From a bacterium (GTDB taxonomy: Bacteria > Myxococcota_A > Bradymonadia > UBA7976 > UBA1532): a stretch of DNA of 64,000 nucleotides. The stretch lies in contig JAUHXC010000014.1 in NCBI GenBank assembly GCA_030427205.1, positions 1 to 64,000 on the forward strand. The letters run 5' to 3'. A program made the translations under genes and the position numbers. Shown one piece after another: positions 8,365-15,418 of the stretch (position 1 is the stretch's first letter; each line of letters opens with the position of its first letter). Below the pieces are notes generated by a model. It made no database searches, was not told where the DNA came from, and saw only the letters and a program-made list of their open reading frames with translations.

Positions 8365-9044
8365 TAGTCGGTCAGCTCCTCGACCTCGCCGTCCGGGCCC
8401 AGCCGGCTCGGGTTGAGGTAGGTCGGGCGCTCGTCGTCGTCTTCGAGGCGGCCCGCCAGGACCAGCGTCGCCCTCGGCCGCATCTCGTCCTGGGCCGCTC
8501 GGCGCAGCATCTCCAGGTCCTCGCCGGTCCACTCACTCGCCGGTCGCTGCTTCATCACCTGCAGCCACAGCTCGGTCGCCGATGCGGGCACCTCTGGCTC
8601 GGGCTCTGGGCTCATCGCCGCAGCAGCGGCCCGCAAGACCTCGCCGGCGTGGCTGACGGCGTCAGCGGCAGCCATCAACCGCTCGGTCGCTCTCACGGTC
8701 GTTGGGGCAGTCGGCCTGAGATCGACGCCGAGCTGCTCCAGCGCGTCGATCACGGCGGCCTGGTCATGCTCGACGATCGCCGTCGTCAAGCTCGACCACC
8801 GGGGATCGGATGGCAGGTCGAGGGGCAGCAGCTCGGCCGGGGAGACCTCGAGCGCCGCGGCGAGGGTCCAGACATGCTCCACCATCAGGGCCTGCTCGCC
8901 CTTGAACAGCCGATGCACCGTCATTCGAGGGAGGCCTGCACGCTTTGCGAGCGCGGTCTGCGATAGGCCTGAATCTCGGGCCCTCTGCTCGATACGGTTG
9001 ACGATTTCACGGATAGCGTGCTGCGGTTCCCGCGGGTCTCGCAT
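8364..9044 (-). CDS. XRE-family phage repressor
   Basis: A 226-aa protein with an N-terminal helix-turn-helix (about residues 20-65, SGLSQTALAKRAGLPRMTVH), the CI/Cro-type fold, then ALEVSPAELLP as in the element B repressors. The C-terminal part is Ala-rich and has no S24 peptidase motif, so RecA-type self-cleavage is not supported. The ATG at 9044 is preferred over an in-frame start at 9119, which would use up the divergent operator region. It probably holds the prophage silent through the 9045-9157 region. Confidence 0.8.
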   Translation of the reverse strand: MRDPREPQHAIREIVNRIEQRARDSGLSQTALAKRAGLPRMTVHRLFKGEQALMVEHVWTLAAALEVSPAELLPLDLPSDPRWSSLTTAIVEHDQAAVIDALEQLGVDLRPTAPTTVRATERLMAAADAVSHAGEVLRAAAAAMSPEPEPEVPASATELWLQVMKQRPASEWTGEDLEMLRRAAQDEMRPRATLVLAGRLEDDDERPTYLNPSRLGPDGEVEELTD

Positions 9045-9157
9045 TATTTTCTTGCACCGCCTGTAACGAATCTGCACATTTGATTGCGGTTGGCGCGCGA
9101 TTGTTGCCGCTCCTGACAACCCCGGCGTAACGCAATCATGACATTGTCGGTTATTTG
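9045..9157. promoter_or_regulatory. divergent control region of element A
   Basis: 113 bp separate the repressor from the first rightward gene. The region carries TGACA/TGTC half-sites in both orientations (CCTGACAACC near 9112, ATGACATTGTCGGTTAT near 9137). ATTGTCGGT also occurs in the element B control region near 29793. This is the expected position of the lysogeny operators and divergent promoters. The rightward gene has no evident ribosome binding site and may be leaderless. Confidence 0.5.
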
Positions 9158-9493
9158 ATGCCCAGATACACCCCCCTCTCCCGACCCGCGCCCAAGGCCA
9201 TGAGCCTGGCCGCGGAGCGGTTCCAGAAAGCGTGTCCCGAACTCGGTCTGCATCGGCAGAAGCTCAGCAAGATCTGGAACGGACATCAGGCGGCGACGCT
9301 GGCCCAGGCCATCGCGATCCTCGGCGATCGGGCGCCCGCCGACGCTGAGAACCTCTTCTTGTACTTGGGCGAGCTGAACCTGACGCTCGAGGACCTGACG
9401 CGGACGTCGATCCCATCGGGGCTGCCGGTGGCTCGAGTCGAGGTCAATGGCCGGAAGTACATGGTGGTGACCAGCACGCGGGAGTCGCTGTGA
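9158..9493 (+). CDS. small early regulator (Cro position)
   Basis: A 111-aa protein starting MPRYTPLSRPAPKAMSLAAE. The segment LHRQKLSKIWNGHQAATLAQ, about residues 33-52, resembles a helix-turn-helix recognition region followed by an Ala-rich helix. The first gene divergent from a lysogenic repressor is usually Cro or an equivalent early regulator. There is no ribosome binding site before the ATG, so leaderless translation is possible. Family membership is not certain. Confidence 0.6.
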   Translation: MPRYTPLSRPAPKAMSLAAERFQKACPELGLHRQKLSKIWNGHQAATLAQAIAILGDRAPADAENLFLYLGELNLTLEDLTRTSIPSGLPVARVEVNGRKYMVVTSTRESL

Positions 9494-9595
9494 TGTGTCC
9501 CTATAACCGCCGCGGCGAGCACCGGGACACTTGAGGTGGCAGGTCTCGGCTATCTGGCACCTGGTGCCGATCGACGCCTCGGGCCGCCCGCCGTG

Positions 9596-9745
9596 GTGAG
9601 CCCTACCTGCCGGATGTGGGTTGCTCGCTGCTGGGGTGGGCTGCTCATCGTGATTGAGTGGCACGACGGCCGCGCCGAGACGGTCGTCGTGCCACACCCC
9701 CCACGGGCCGGGTTGGCTCGATACGAGACAGCTTCGGCTGTCTGA
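9596..9745 (+). CDS. possible 49-aa early protein
   Basis: A GTG start at 9596 opens a 49-aa frame beginning MSPTCRMWVARCWGGLLIVI, with an even spread of charged residues after a short hydrophobic part. It sits between the Cro-position gene and the hairpin leader of the lipoprotein-like gene. No ribosome binding site is strong. An inverted repeat (GTGTCCC at 9498, GGGACAC at about 9526) precedes it. It could be non-coding leader instead. Confidence 0.3.
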   Translation: MSPTCRMWVARCWGGLLIVIEWHDGRAETVVVPHPPRAGLARYETASAV

Positions 9746-9750
9746 TGGTC

Positions 9751-9822
9751 GGCCGGGCGGCGGGCGTCGCCTCCTCCCCGGCATGGTGGTCGTCTCCCCC
9801 GACCACCGCCCGCCGCCCGGCC
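9751..9822 (+). promoter_or_regulatory. long nested hairpin in the leader of the lipoprotein-like gene
   Basis: Outer arms GGCCGGGCGGCGGGCG (9751-9766) and CGCCCGCCGCCCGGCC (9807-9822) are perfectly complementary over 16 bp. An inner stem GGTGGTCG (9785-9792) pairs with CGACCACC (9800-9807). The loop contains GTCTCCCCC. Element B has a matching structure with the same outer arms before its paralogous gene (28333-28413). There is no T tract, so it is not a simple terminator. Origin, attenuator or RNA-stability element are possible. Confidence 0.6.
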
Positions 9823-9837
9823 GGACTGGAGATACCC

Positions 9838-10176
9838 ATGCGTTCGATGCTCGCCAGCACGCTGCTGGCGTTGACGACGTTGTGCGCCTGCGACCTGGCG
9901 CCCGAAGACTTCTGCCTCGTGGCGCGGTGCCCCGATGGCTGTGACCCGATCCGGCGGACGTGCCGGGGACAGGAGACGACGATGACAGGCAGCGATGTGA
10001 TGCGCCGATACCTGCAGGCCAAGGGGCTGCGTGGAGCGCGACTCGACGCCGAGATGGACGTCCTCGATCGGGCGCTCGAGGACGGGGCCGACATCCGCGA
10101 CTACGTCCGTTGGCTGACGACCGAGGTCGCCTACTGCCTCGAGACTCACGGCGACAGCTTCGGGGCGAGTCGATGA
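9838..10176 (+). CDS. lipoprotein-like early protein with a second internal start
   Basis: A 112-aa protein paralogous to the one at 27949-28317. The N-terminus is a lipoprotein-type signal (MRSMLASTLLALTTLCAC), then a Cys-rich piece (DFCLVARCPDGCDPIRRTC). A helical domain follows, ending EVAYCLETHGDSFGASR. A second ATG at 9982 (MTGSDVMRRYLQAKGLRG) has its own AGGAG six bases away, so a cytosolic 64-aa form may also be made. The conserved block RY(L/M)xAxGLRG and CLETHGD are shared by both paralogs. Function unknown; an envelope role such as superinfection exclusion is a guess. Confidence 0.65.
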   Translation: MRSMLASTLLALTTLCACDLAPEDFCLVARCPDGCDPIRRTCRGQETTMTGSDVMRRYLQAKGLRGARLDAEMDVLDRALEDGADIRDYVRWLTTEVAYCLETHGDSFGASR

Positions 10177-10745
10177 GGGCGGCGGGTCTTTCGCGGAGCC
10201 CTTTGCGGCTGACGACGCTGGCGTTGCTGCTGCACCAGTGGGGCATCATCGACGAGGCAGAGCTGCTCGAGCTGGCGCCGCCGCTCGCCGAGCCGAAGAT
10301 GCGCGAGCGGGCCCACAAGCGGATGCTGGCGGTCATCGGTCCGGCCTGGGCCTGGGGCGTCATGGTGGCCTCCGAGTGGAACAACCCGCGGGTCGAGGCG
10401 CCGCGCCCCGAGTGCTACGACCGCCTGGCCCGCGCGCTCAGGCGAGCCGAGGGGCTGGTCACCTTGAACAGCGAGCGACGCAAGCAGCTCCTGGCCGATC
10501 ACTCGGTCGGCGAGGTCCTGCTCTTCGTCGGGCGCTTGCTGCTCATGGCGGATGATCTGCTGCTGTGGGTCGGTGGCCACGCAGAGGCCGGCTGGCCGAC
10601 CCACTCGCGGCTGCAGTCGGAGGCCTGGGCCCCCCTGCAGCGCCTGCGCGAGCTGACCCACGAGGCGACCGAGGCCGCCCACATGGCCCAGACCCAGCTC
10701 GATGAGGCCCAACTCGGCGCCGACATCGACCCCATCCCGTTCTGA
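10173..10745 (+). CDS. unknown early protein, 190 aa
   Basis: The ATG at 10173 overlaps the previous stop (ATGA). The protein is mainly helical (MRAAGLSRSPLRLTTLALLL; RELTHEATEAAHMAQTQLDE) and slightly acidic. No domain or catalytic motif is recognised and there is no clear counterpart in element B. Tight coupling to its neighbours puts it in the early operon, probably in replication or host takeover. It ends DIDPIPF, a short acidic-hydrophobic tail like those of SSB-interacting proteins, and similar to DDPVPF at the end of the element B 152-aa protein. Confidence 0.6.
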   Translation: MRAAGLSRSPLRLTTLALLLHQWGIIDEAELLELAPPLAEPKMRERAHKRMLAVIGPAWAWGVMVASEWNNPRVEAPRPECYDRLARALRRAEGLVTLNSERRKQLLADHSVGEVLLFVGRLLLMADDLLLWVGGHAEAGWPTHSRLQSEAWAPLQRLRELTHEATEAAHMAQTQLDEAQLGADIDPIPF

Positions 10746-10752
10746 GGTTGTC

Positions 10753-11313
10753 ATGCAGACCTACGAAGACACCATGACAGCGGCCTTGCAGCACGCCTTC
10801 CCCGCGGTCGAATGGACTGTGGACATGCAGCACGGGGAGGCCGGGAGCGCCGACGGGCGTGACCGGCGCGCTGATCCGCAGTTCGCGATGTTGGCTGCGT
10901 TCAATACGGCTGATGGCGTCGACTTGAGCCTGTTCGTCGAGGGCGTCGAGCTCGAGGGGGAGGGCCGGACGGTCGTCGAGGCGAAGGCGGCGCTGGGACA
11001 CCATGCCCGGCGTCTTCTCGACTATCTCGCGCTGCTCGGCGTCCCCGTGCCCGATCCGGATGGCACCGGGACGGGGCGCGTGGAGGAGAAACGGTGCCCG
11101 AAGACGATCGACCTGCCGTTGGCGACGCCAGCTGAGGCCCGCCGGCTGGGGATGCCGGTGGCGACGCAGATCGGGACCTTCGATGCCGTGACCCACCAGC
11201 ACCGGGCGATGCAACAGGACCTGCGCAAGACGGCGGCCAGGCTTCGGCAGGACCTGGACGCACTCGATGGACCGCTCGACGCATGTCGGGCGCTGACCGA
11301 GCCGAAGGGCTGA
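10753..11313 (+). CDS. unknown early protein, 186 aa
   Basis: The start at 10753 (MQTYEDTMTAALQHAFPAVE) lies seven bases after the previous stop. The first half looks like an alpha/beta domain (VDLSLFVEGVELEGEGRTVV). The second half is a helix-rich region with a possible coiled coil (QQDLRKTAARLRQDLDALDG). An A-type palindrome lies in frame near 11038-11077 (GVPVPDPDGTGTG). A loose parallel exists with the element B 152-aa protein (RLDVFVDGAELSQVEVE). Function unknown. Confidence 0.6.
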   Translation: MQTYEDTMTAALQHAFPAVEWTVDMQHGEAGSADGRDRRADPQFAMLAAFNTADGVDLSLFVEGVELEGEGRTVVEAKAALGHHARRLLDYLALLGVPVPDPDGTGTGRVEEKRCPKTIDLPLATPAEARRLGMPVATQIGTFDAVTHQHRAMQQDLRKTAARLRQDLDALDGPLDACRALTEPKG

Positions 11314-11323
11314 CGGGGGACTC

Positions 11324-13261
11324 GTGAGCGATGCATGGGATGCCGCCGAGAAGGGCGCGGCGGCGCGGCAACACCTGATCCGCAAGGGCTGGCCAGCGGC
11401 GGCCGTTCAGGCCCTGCCCGATGACGCGATCGGCCTCGATACGAAGCACGAGAAGGGCCACCGGCTGCTGATGCCGTTGCGCATCGGCGACGAGGTCGTC
11501 GACGTGGTCGCCCTCGGGGACGAAGGGGTCCCCCGGCGTCGAGGCAAGGGGCGCAAGATGCCCATCCTGGGCTCGATCGACGACGCGCTGTTTCATGGGT
11601 CGACCGGAGAGCCGGTCTTCATCGCCGTTCGGCCGGATGACTACCTGCTGGCGCAGTGCATCGTCGCCCAGCGGTCGTCGGTGTCGGATCACGGCGTCGC
11701 CCTCGGCGTGCCCGCTGTCGGCGCGCTCGAGGATCTGCTCAAGCTGCTGCAGCAGGGCATGAAGAAGCTCGGCGCCGCGCCCGGGTCCATCGAGCTGTGG
11801 GTGGTGCGGCCCGCCGTGCACTGGATGTCGAACCTGGGCCTCGTTCATGGGAAGTCGTGGCAGCTCACGATCAGTCAGCTCGAGGACGAGCTCGTACAGG
11901 CGCTCGACTGGGCGCGGGTGCGACAGTCGACGTCGGAGCTGCTGCCGCGTGACCTGTTGGATCCAGCGGGTTGCTGGTCGGTGTGGGACTCAGCGCCGTA
12001 CATGCTGCACGCCGGGTCGCACGAGTGGCGTCGGACCAAGCGCATGCCGGGGGTCAAGCTGCAGGGCGTGCAGATGTTGAAGGCGTATGCCTATCGCCTG
12101 CCCCTCTCGACCGCGGTGAGGGCGACCTATTGGAAGAACAACCCCAAGTTCGGCGAGCAGCGCCTGACCATGCCCGGCTGCACCGAGTTCGACCTCGGCG
12201 ACCTGGTCGCGACTTGGCTGTCGACGCATGGCGTGCAGACCTGGTGCGACAAGAACGGGCAAGAGTGGGCGTACTGGGACAAGGCCCTGATGTGCATCAG
12301 CGGCGAGGACCGCGCCGAGTTCATCGCCCGGCTGTGCCAGCTCGCCCACCTGAACCCACGCACCCGCGCCGGGCAGGCTGTCATCGCGCAGGTGCAGATC
12401 AACGCGCGCAGCACGCGAGACGGACGCAAGCGGCCACAGCGGGAGGTCCGCGCGTGGTCGTGGTCGGGCATGGTCGACGGTGTCCCCACTACCGCCATGG
12501 CGCTGGGCGATGCGGCCGATCGGGTCGTCATCGCCCAACCGGGCAAGGTGACCATCGAGCCCAACGCACGGACCAACGTGCTCAAGGCGCCGCCCAAGCC
12601 GATCGAGTGGCAGGCGGTCACCGCCAGTGAGTGGTCGGCGCTGATGTACGACAAGATGGGCCGCTGGCTCACCTGCGAGCCTGCCCTGCGTCTCCTGCAG
12701 GTCTCGTGGTGCCTGATGGCGCTGCTGGGGCGCCGCCTGAAAGCCTACGCGCCGGTGCGGCCGATTCTGTGGCCCATCGGGCCGGCTGGCTCGGCCAAGA
12801 CCCACGTCGCCGAGATGGTGGAGGCGTTCTTCTACGGCGGCCGGGCATCTTTCGGCACGCCGACGCCCGCCAGCCTGATGTCGATGGCCCAGTGGCGCCC
12901 GGTCTTCGCCATCGACAACGCCGAGACCAGCATGCGGACCAACGAGATGGTCCAGCTGCTGCTGCACGCCTTCATGGGGACGGTGCGGCCGAAGATGAAG
13001 ATGAACAGCGACAGCAAGGTCATCGAGCAGCAGATCGAGGCGTGGTTCCTGCTGACGAGCATCGAGGGCGGGGCGGTGCACGAACTCATCACGCGGGCGC
13101 TGTTCTGCCAGCACGATGTCATCGAGTTCGGCGACCCAGAGCATGACCGCCACGACCCACAAGCGGAGATCGTCGAGGCGCGTGACCAGATGATCTCGGG
13201 GGCGCTCACGGTGTGGGCCGAGCGGATCTTGCCCCGACTCCACGCCCGTGAAGGGGTGTAG
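11324..13261 (+). CDS. primase/helicase-like replication ATPase, N-terminal 645 residues (amber-interrupted)
   Basis: GTG start (MSDAWDAAEKGAAARQHLIR) after GGGGGA. The protein matches the intact 925-aa element B protein over its whole length. It has a Walker A motif (GPAGSAKT, about residues 485-492) and Walker B-like FAIDNAET, so it is probably an SF3/RepA-type replicative helicase with a primase-like N-terminal half. Codon 646 is TAG where element B has a Glu codon; the same frame stays open and conserved to 13978. Either this is a recent nonsense mutation or the amber codon is read through. Confidence 0.75.
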   Translation: MSDAWDAAEKGAAARQHLIRKGWPAAAVQALPDDAIGLDTKHEKGHRLLMPLRIGDEVVDVVALGDEGVPRRRGKGRKMPILGSIDDALFHGSTGEPVFIAVRPDDYLLAQCIVAQRSSVSDHGVALGVPAVGALEDLLKLLQQGMKKLGAAPGSIELWVVRPAVHWMSNLGLVHGKSWQLTISQLEDELVQALDWARVRQSTSELLPRDLLDPAGCWSVWDSAPYMLHAGSHEWRRTKRMPGVKLQGVQMLKAYAYRLPLSTAVRATYWKNNPKFGEQRLTMPGCTEFDLGDLVATWLSTHGVQTWCDKNGQEWAYWDKALMCISGEDRAEFIARLCQLAHLNPRTRAGQAVIAQVQINARSTRDGRKRPQREVRAWSWSGMVDGVPTTAMALGDAADRVVIAQPGKVTIEPNARTNVLKAPPKPIEWQAVTASEWSALMYDKMGRWLTCEPALRLLQVSWCLMALLGRRLKAYAPVRPILWPIGPAGSAKTHVAEMVEAFFYGGRASFGTPTPASLMSMAQWRPVFAIDNAETSMRTNEMVQLLLHAFMGTVRPKMKMNSDSKVIEQQIEAWFLLTSIEGGAVHELITRALFCQHDVIEFGDPEHDRHDPQAEIVEARDQMISGALTVWAERILPRLHAREGV

Positions 13262-13978
13262 ATAGCAAGCAGCTATCGGGAGGTCCATCCTCACCATCCG
13301 CTGGTACGCCAGATCAAGACCCTGGCATCGCTGGCAGTCATCTCAGACGTGCTCGCAGACCTGGATCCCAGGTGGGGGCCCGGTGGAACAGCGGCCCTCG
13401 ACCGTTGGCTCGAGGTACTCGGCGACATGACCGGCGAAATGCTGAGTTCGGTCGACCCGATCGGTGGCGGGCTGCGGGTGCTGCTCGATGACTTCAACGC
13501 GATCGACATCGGCCCGAACGGCCCGTGGCAGCCCCTGGTCGAGACTGAGCGGGTGCCACTCCGACCGATCTTCGCGAGAGCCGAAGGCGCGGGCGTCACC
13601 TTCTTGCGCCAGTGGGCCAAGAAGCGCCGCTCTCGGGAGGGCACGAAGCGGTGGTGCCCCATCGTTGTTGGCTTCGCCGGGTCCTACAACGGGCTGCACG
13701 CGACCCTGCATGAGCACACCCGCAGTCGGGGCGTGGGCTATGCCGAACAGGTGGCCACCGTCGACATCCTGCGGCGTCGGATGCGCCATACGTCGGACTG
13801 GCACACCTTCGGCAAGATCAGCCGAGATCCCACAGGTGCCTGGCTCCACGCTTGGGTGCTGCAGGATGTCGGCGGGCTCGCCAACTCGGCCGAAAGACTG
13901 CGGAAGGAGCTGAACGAGCCAGATGCGCAGGGTGAATCCTTCGATCCGCAGTGGCTGACGAGTGGAGACCCCACATGA
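13262..13978 (+). pseudogene. C-terminal part of the replication ATPase after the in-frame amber codon
   Basis: The frame continues without further stops for 238 codons, aligning with the C-terminus of the element B protein (shared DPIGGGLRVL, GPWQPLVETERVP, RTRSRGVGYA). There is no good internal ribosome binding site (a GTG at 13349 is the first plausible start). The integrase start overlaps its end as ATGA. Conservation without decay suggests either a very young lesion or continued expression by suppression. Confidence 0.6.
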
Positions 13979-15063
13979 GCCGCAAGCGCCCCAGCCCGGA
14001 CACGCCGATCCGACGCAAGGATGGCTGGTCGTGCCGCATCCGCTGGACCGACAGCCGGACCCGCAAGGTCCGCACGTTGACGCTGTACGGTTCGACGAAG
14101 CGCAAGGCGCTGGCTGCGGCGCAGGACCGCCTCGACTACGAGCTCGAGCAGATGCAGCGCGCCGATGCAGGCCGTGCGTCGCTCGGCGTGATCCCGACCT
14201 GCGGCGCTGTCTTCGAGAAGGCCGTGCATGGCTGGCTGCCGAACTGTGGCAGCGAGCGCCACCAGCGCGACATTCAGCGGATGTGGCGCACGTACTGGGC
14301 GCCGCTCGTCGGCAACCTGGCCGTCGACCAGGTGCAGGTCGGCCACGTGGGTCAGGTCCTCGCCCGGGCGCGGCGGTTGGGTCGCGCGTCGTCGACCTGC
14401 AACCGGATCCTCTCGGCCGGCTCGGTGATCCTCGAGTTCGCCAAGTCGCTGGGCTACATGACCACCAACCCGGCCCAGGCGAAGGGGCTGCGCACCACCG
14501 AGGTCGTGCGCGACAAGGACGTCCTGACCGCCGACGAGGTGACCCAGCTGATCCAGGCGCTGCCACGGCGCTGGAAGCCCCTCATCGCGCTGATGGCCTA
14601 CACCGGCCTCCGGTTGGGCGAGGCCCGGGCCATCCAGGGCGCCGACGTCGACCTCGACGCCGGGCTGCTGACCGTGCGCCGCTCGAACGACGCTGACGAG
14701 ACGAAGAGCAAGCGCGATCGGCGGCTGCCGATCATCGCGCCGCTGCGCGCCGTGCTCGAGGCCGTCCCGCTTCGACGCGATGAGCCGGTGAGCCGACACG
14801 GCTACCCCTACAAGATCCTGGCGACGGCGTCTGACGCCGCCGGGATCTCGAAGCACGTTCATCCCCATCTGCTGCGGCACAGCTTCGGCACCATCCTCGT
14901 CGGACACGGGGTGGCGCTGAACGTCGTGCAGCAGCTGATGGGCCACACCAACATCACCACCACCCGGCGCTACCTGCACAACGCGGTAGCCGCTTCGGAT
15001 GTGGAGGCAGCATTTCGTCCCGGTGTGACCCACCGGGACGGAGAGGGAGACACCGATGGTTGA
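13975..15063 (+). CDS. tyrosine integrase of element A
   Basis: A 362-aa phage-type tyrosine recombinase. An N-terminal arm-binding/SAM-like part leads to a catalytic domain with TGLRLGEARA (first Arg), HLLRHSFGT (His-x-x-Arg) and LMGHTNITTTRRYLH (His and nucleophile Tyr), so all key residues are present. It is homologous to the element B integrase at 21174-22268. The start ATG overlaps the upstream stop (ATGA). An A-type palindrome encodes part of its C-terminus (15016-15041). It lies about 3 kb from the tRNA-Phe half site at 18145. Confidence 0.9.
   Translation: MSRKRPSPDTPIRRKDGWSCRIRWTDSRTRKVRTLTLYGSTKRKALAAAQDRLDYELEQMQRADAGRASLGVIPTCGAVFEKAVHGWLPNCGSERHQRDIQRMWRTYWAPLVGNLAVDQVQVGHVGQVLARARRLGRASSTCNRILSAGSVILEFAKSLGYMTTNPAQAKGLRTTEVVRDKDVLTADEVTQLIQALPRRWKPLIALMAYTGLRLGEARAIQGADVDLDAGLLTVRRSNDADETKSKRDRRLPIIAPLRAVLEAVPLRRDEPVSRHGYPYKILATASDAAGISKHVHPHLLRHSFGTILVGHGVALNVVQQLMGHTNITTTRRYLHNAVAASDVEAAFRPGVTHRDGEGDTDG
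15016..15041 (+). repeat. A-type palindrome in the integrase C-terminus
   Basis: Arms CGTCCCG (15016-15022) and CGGGACG (15034-15040) in frame with FRPGVTHRDGEG. The homologous position in the element B integrase (about 21191-21223) has a palindrome with B-type arms instead. Confidence 0.65.
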
Positions 15064-15418
15064 TCAGCTGTCGTTGTTCTGGCCGTCCCTCATGCAGCCA
15101 GGTCAGAGCGGAGGCAACGCCGCCGCTCGGGTCGAGCTGCCACCGTGGATGACGGGCGGCGAGACGAAGAAACAGCAGCGGCACGCCTACGCCGGGCGCC
15201 ACCCGACCGGTCGAGGCCTCGGGCCCTCGGCCCGCACCTGCGACGACTGCAGCCACTGCATGCGCTTCGAGCAGGTGAAGGTCTGGCGCAAGTGCGCGCT
15301 GGACCAGGACAGCCGGACCCAGCGATGGGGGGCAGACATCCGCGCGCGCTGGCGGGCATGCGATGCCTTCGTCGAGGCGCCTGACGAGTTGGCGGCGAAG
15401 CGAGAGCGCCATGGCTGA
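15056..15418 (+). CDS. small Cys-cluster phage protein
   Basis: A 120-aa protein overlapping the integrase 3' end by 8 bp. Its C-terminal half has CDDCSHCMRFEQVKVWRKC, a zinc- or iron-sulphur-type cluster, ending with an acidic-basic tail. Similar small Cys-rich proteins are common in phage early regions. Element B lacks this gene: there the integrase overlaps the next gene directly, so it was gained by A or lost by B. Function unknown. Confidence 0.65.
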   Translation: MVDQLSLFWPSLMQPGQSGGNAAARVELPPWMTGGETKKQQRHAYAGRHPTGRGLGPSARTCDDCSHCMRFEQVKVWRKCALDQDSRTQRWGADIRARWRACDAFVEAPDELAAKRERHG

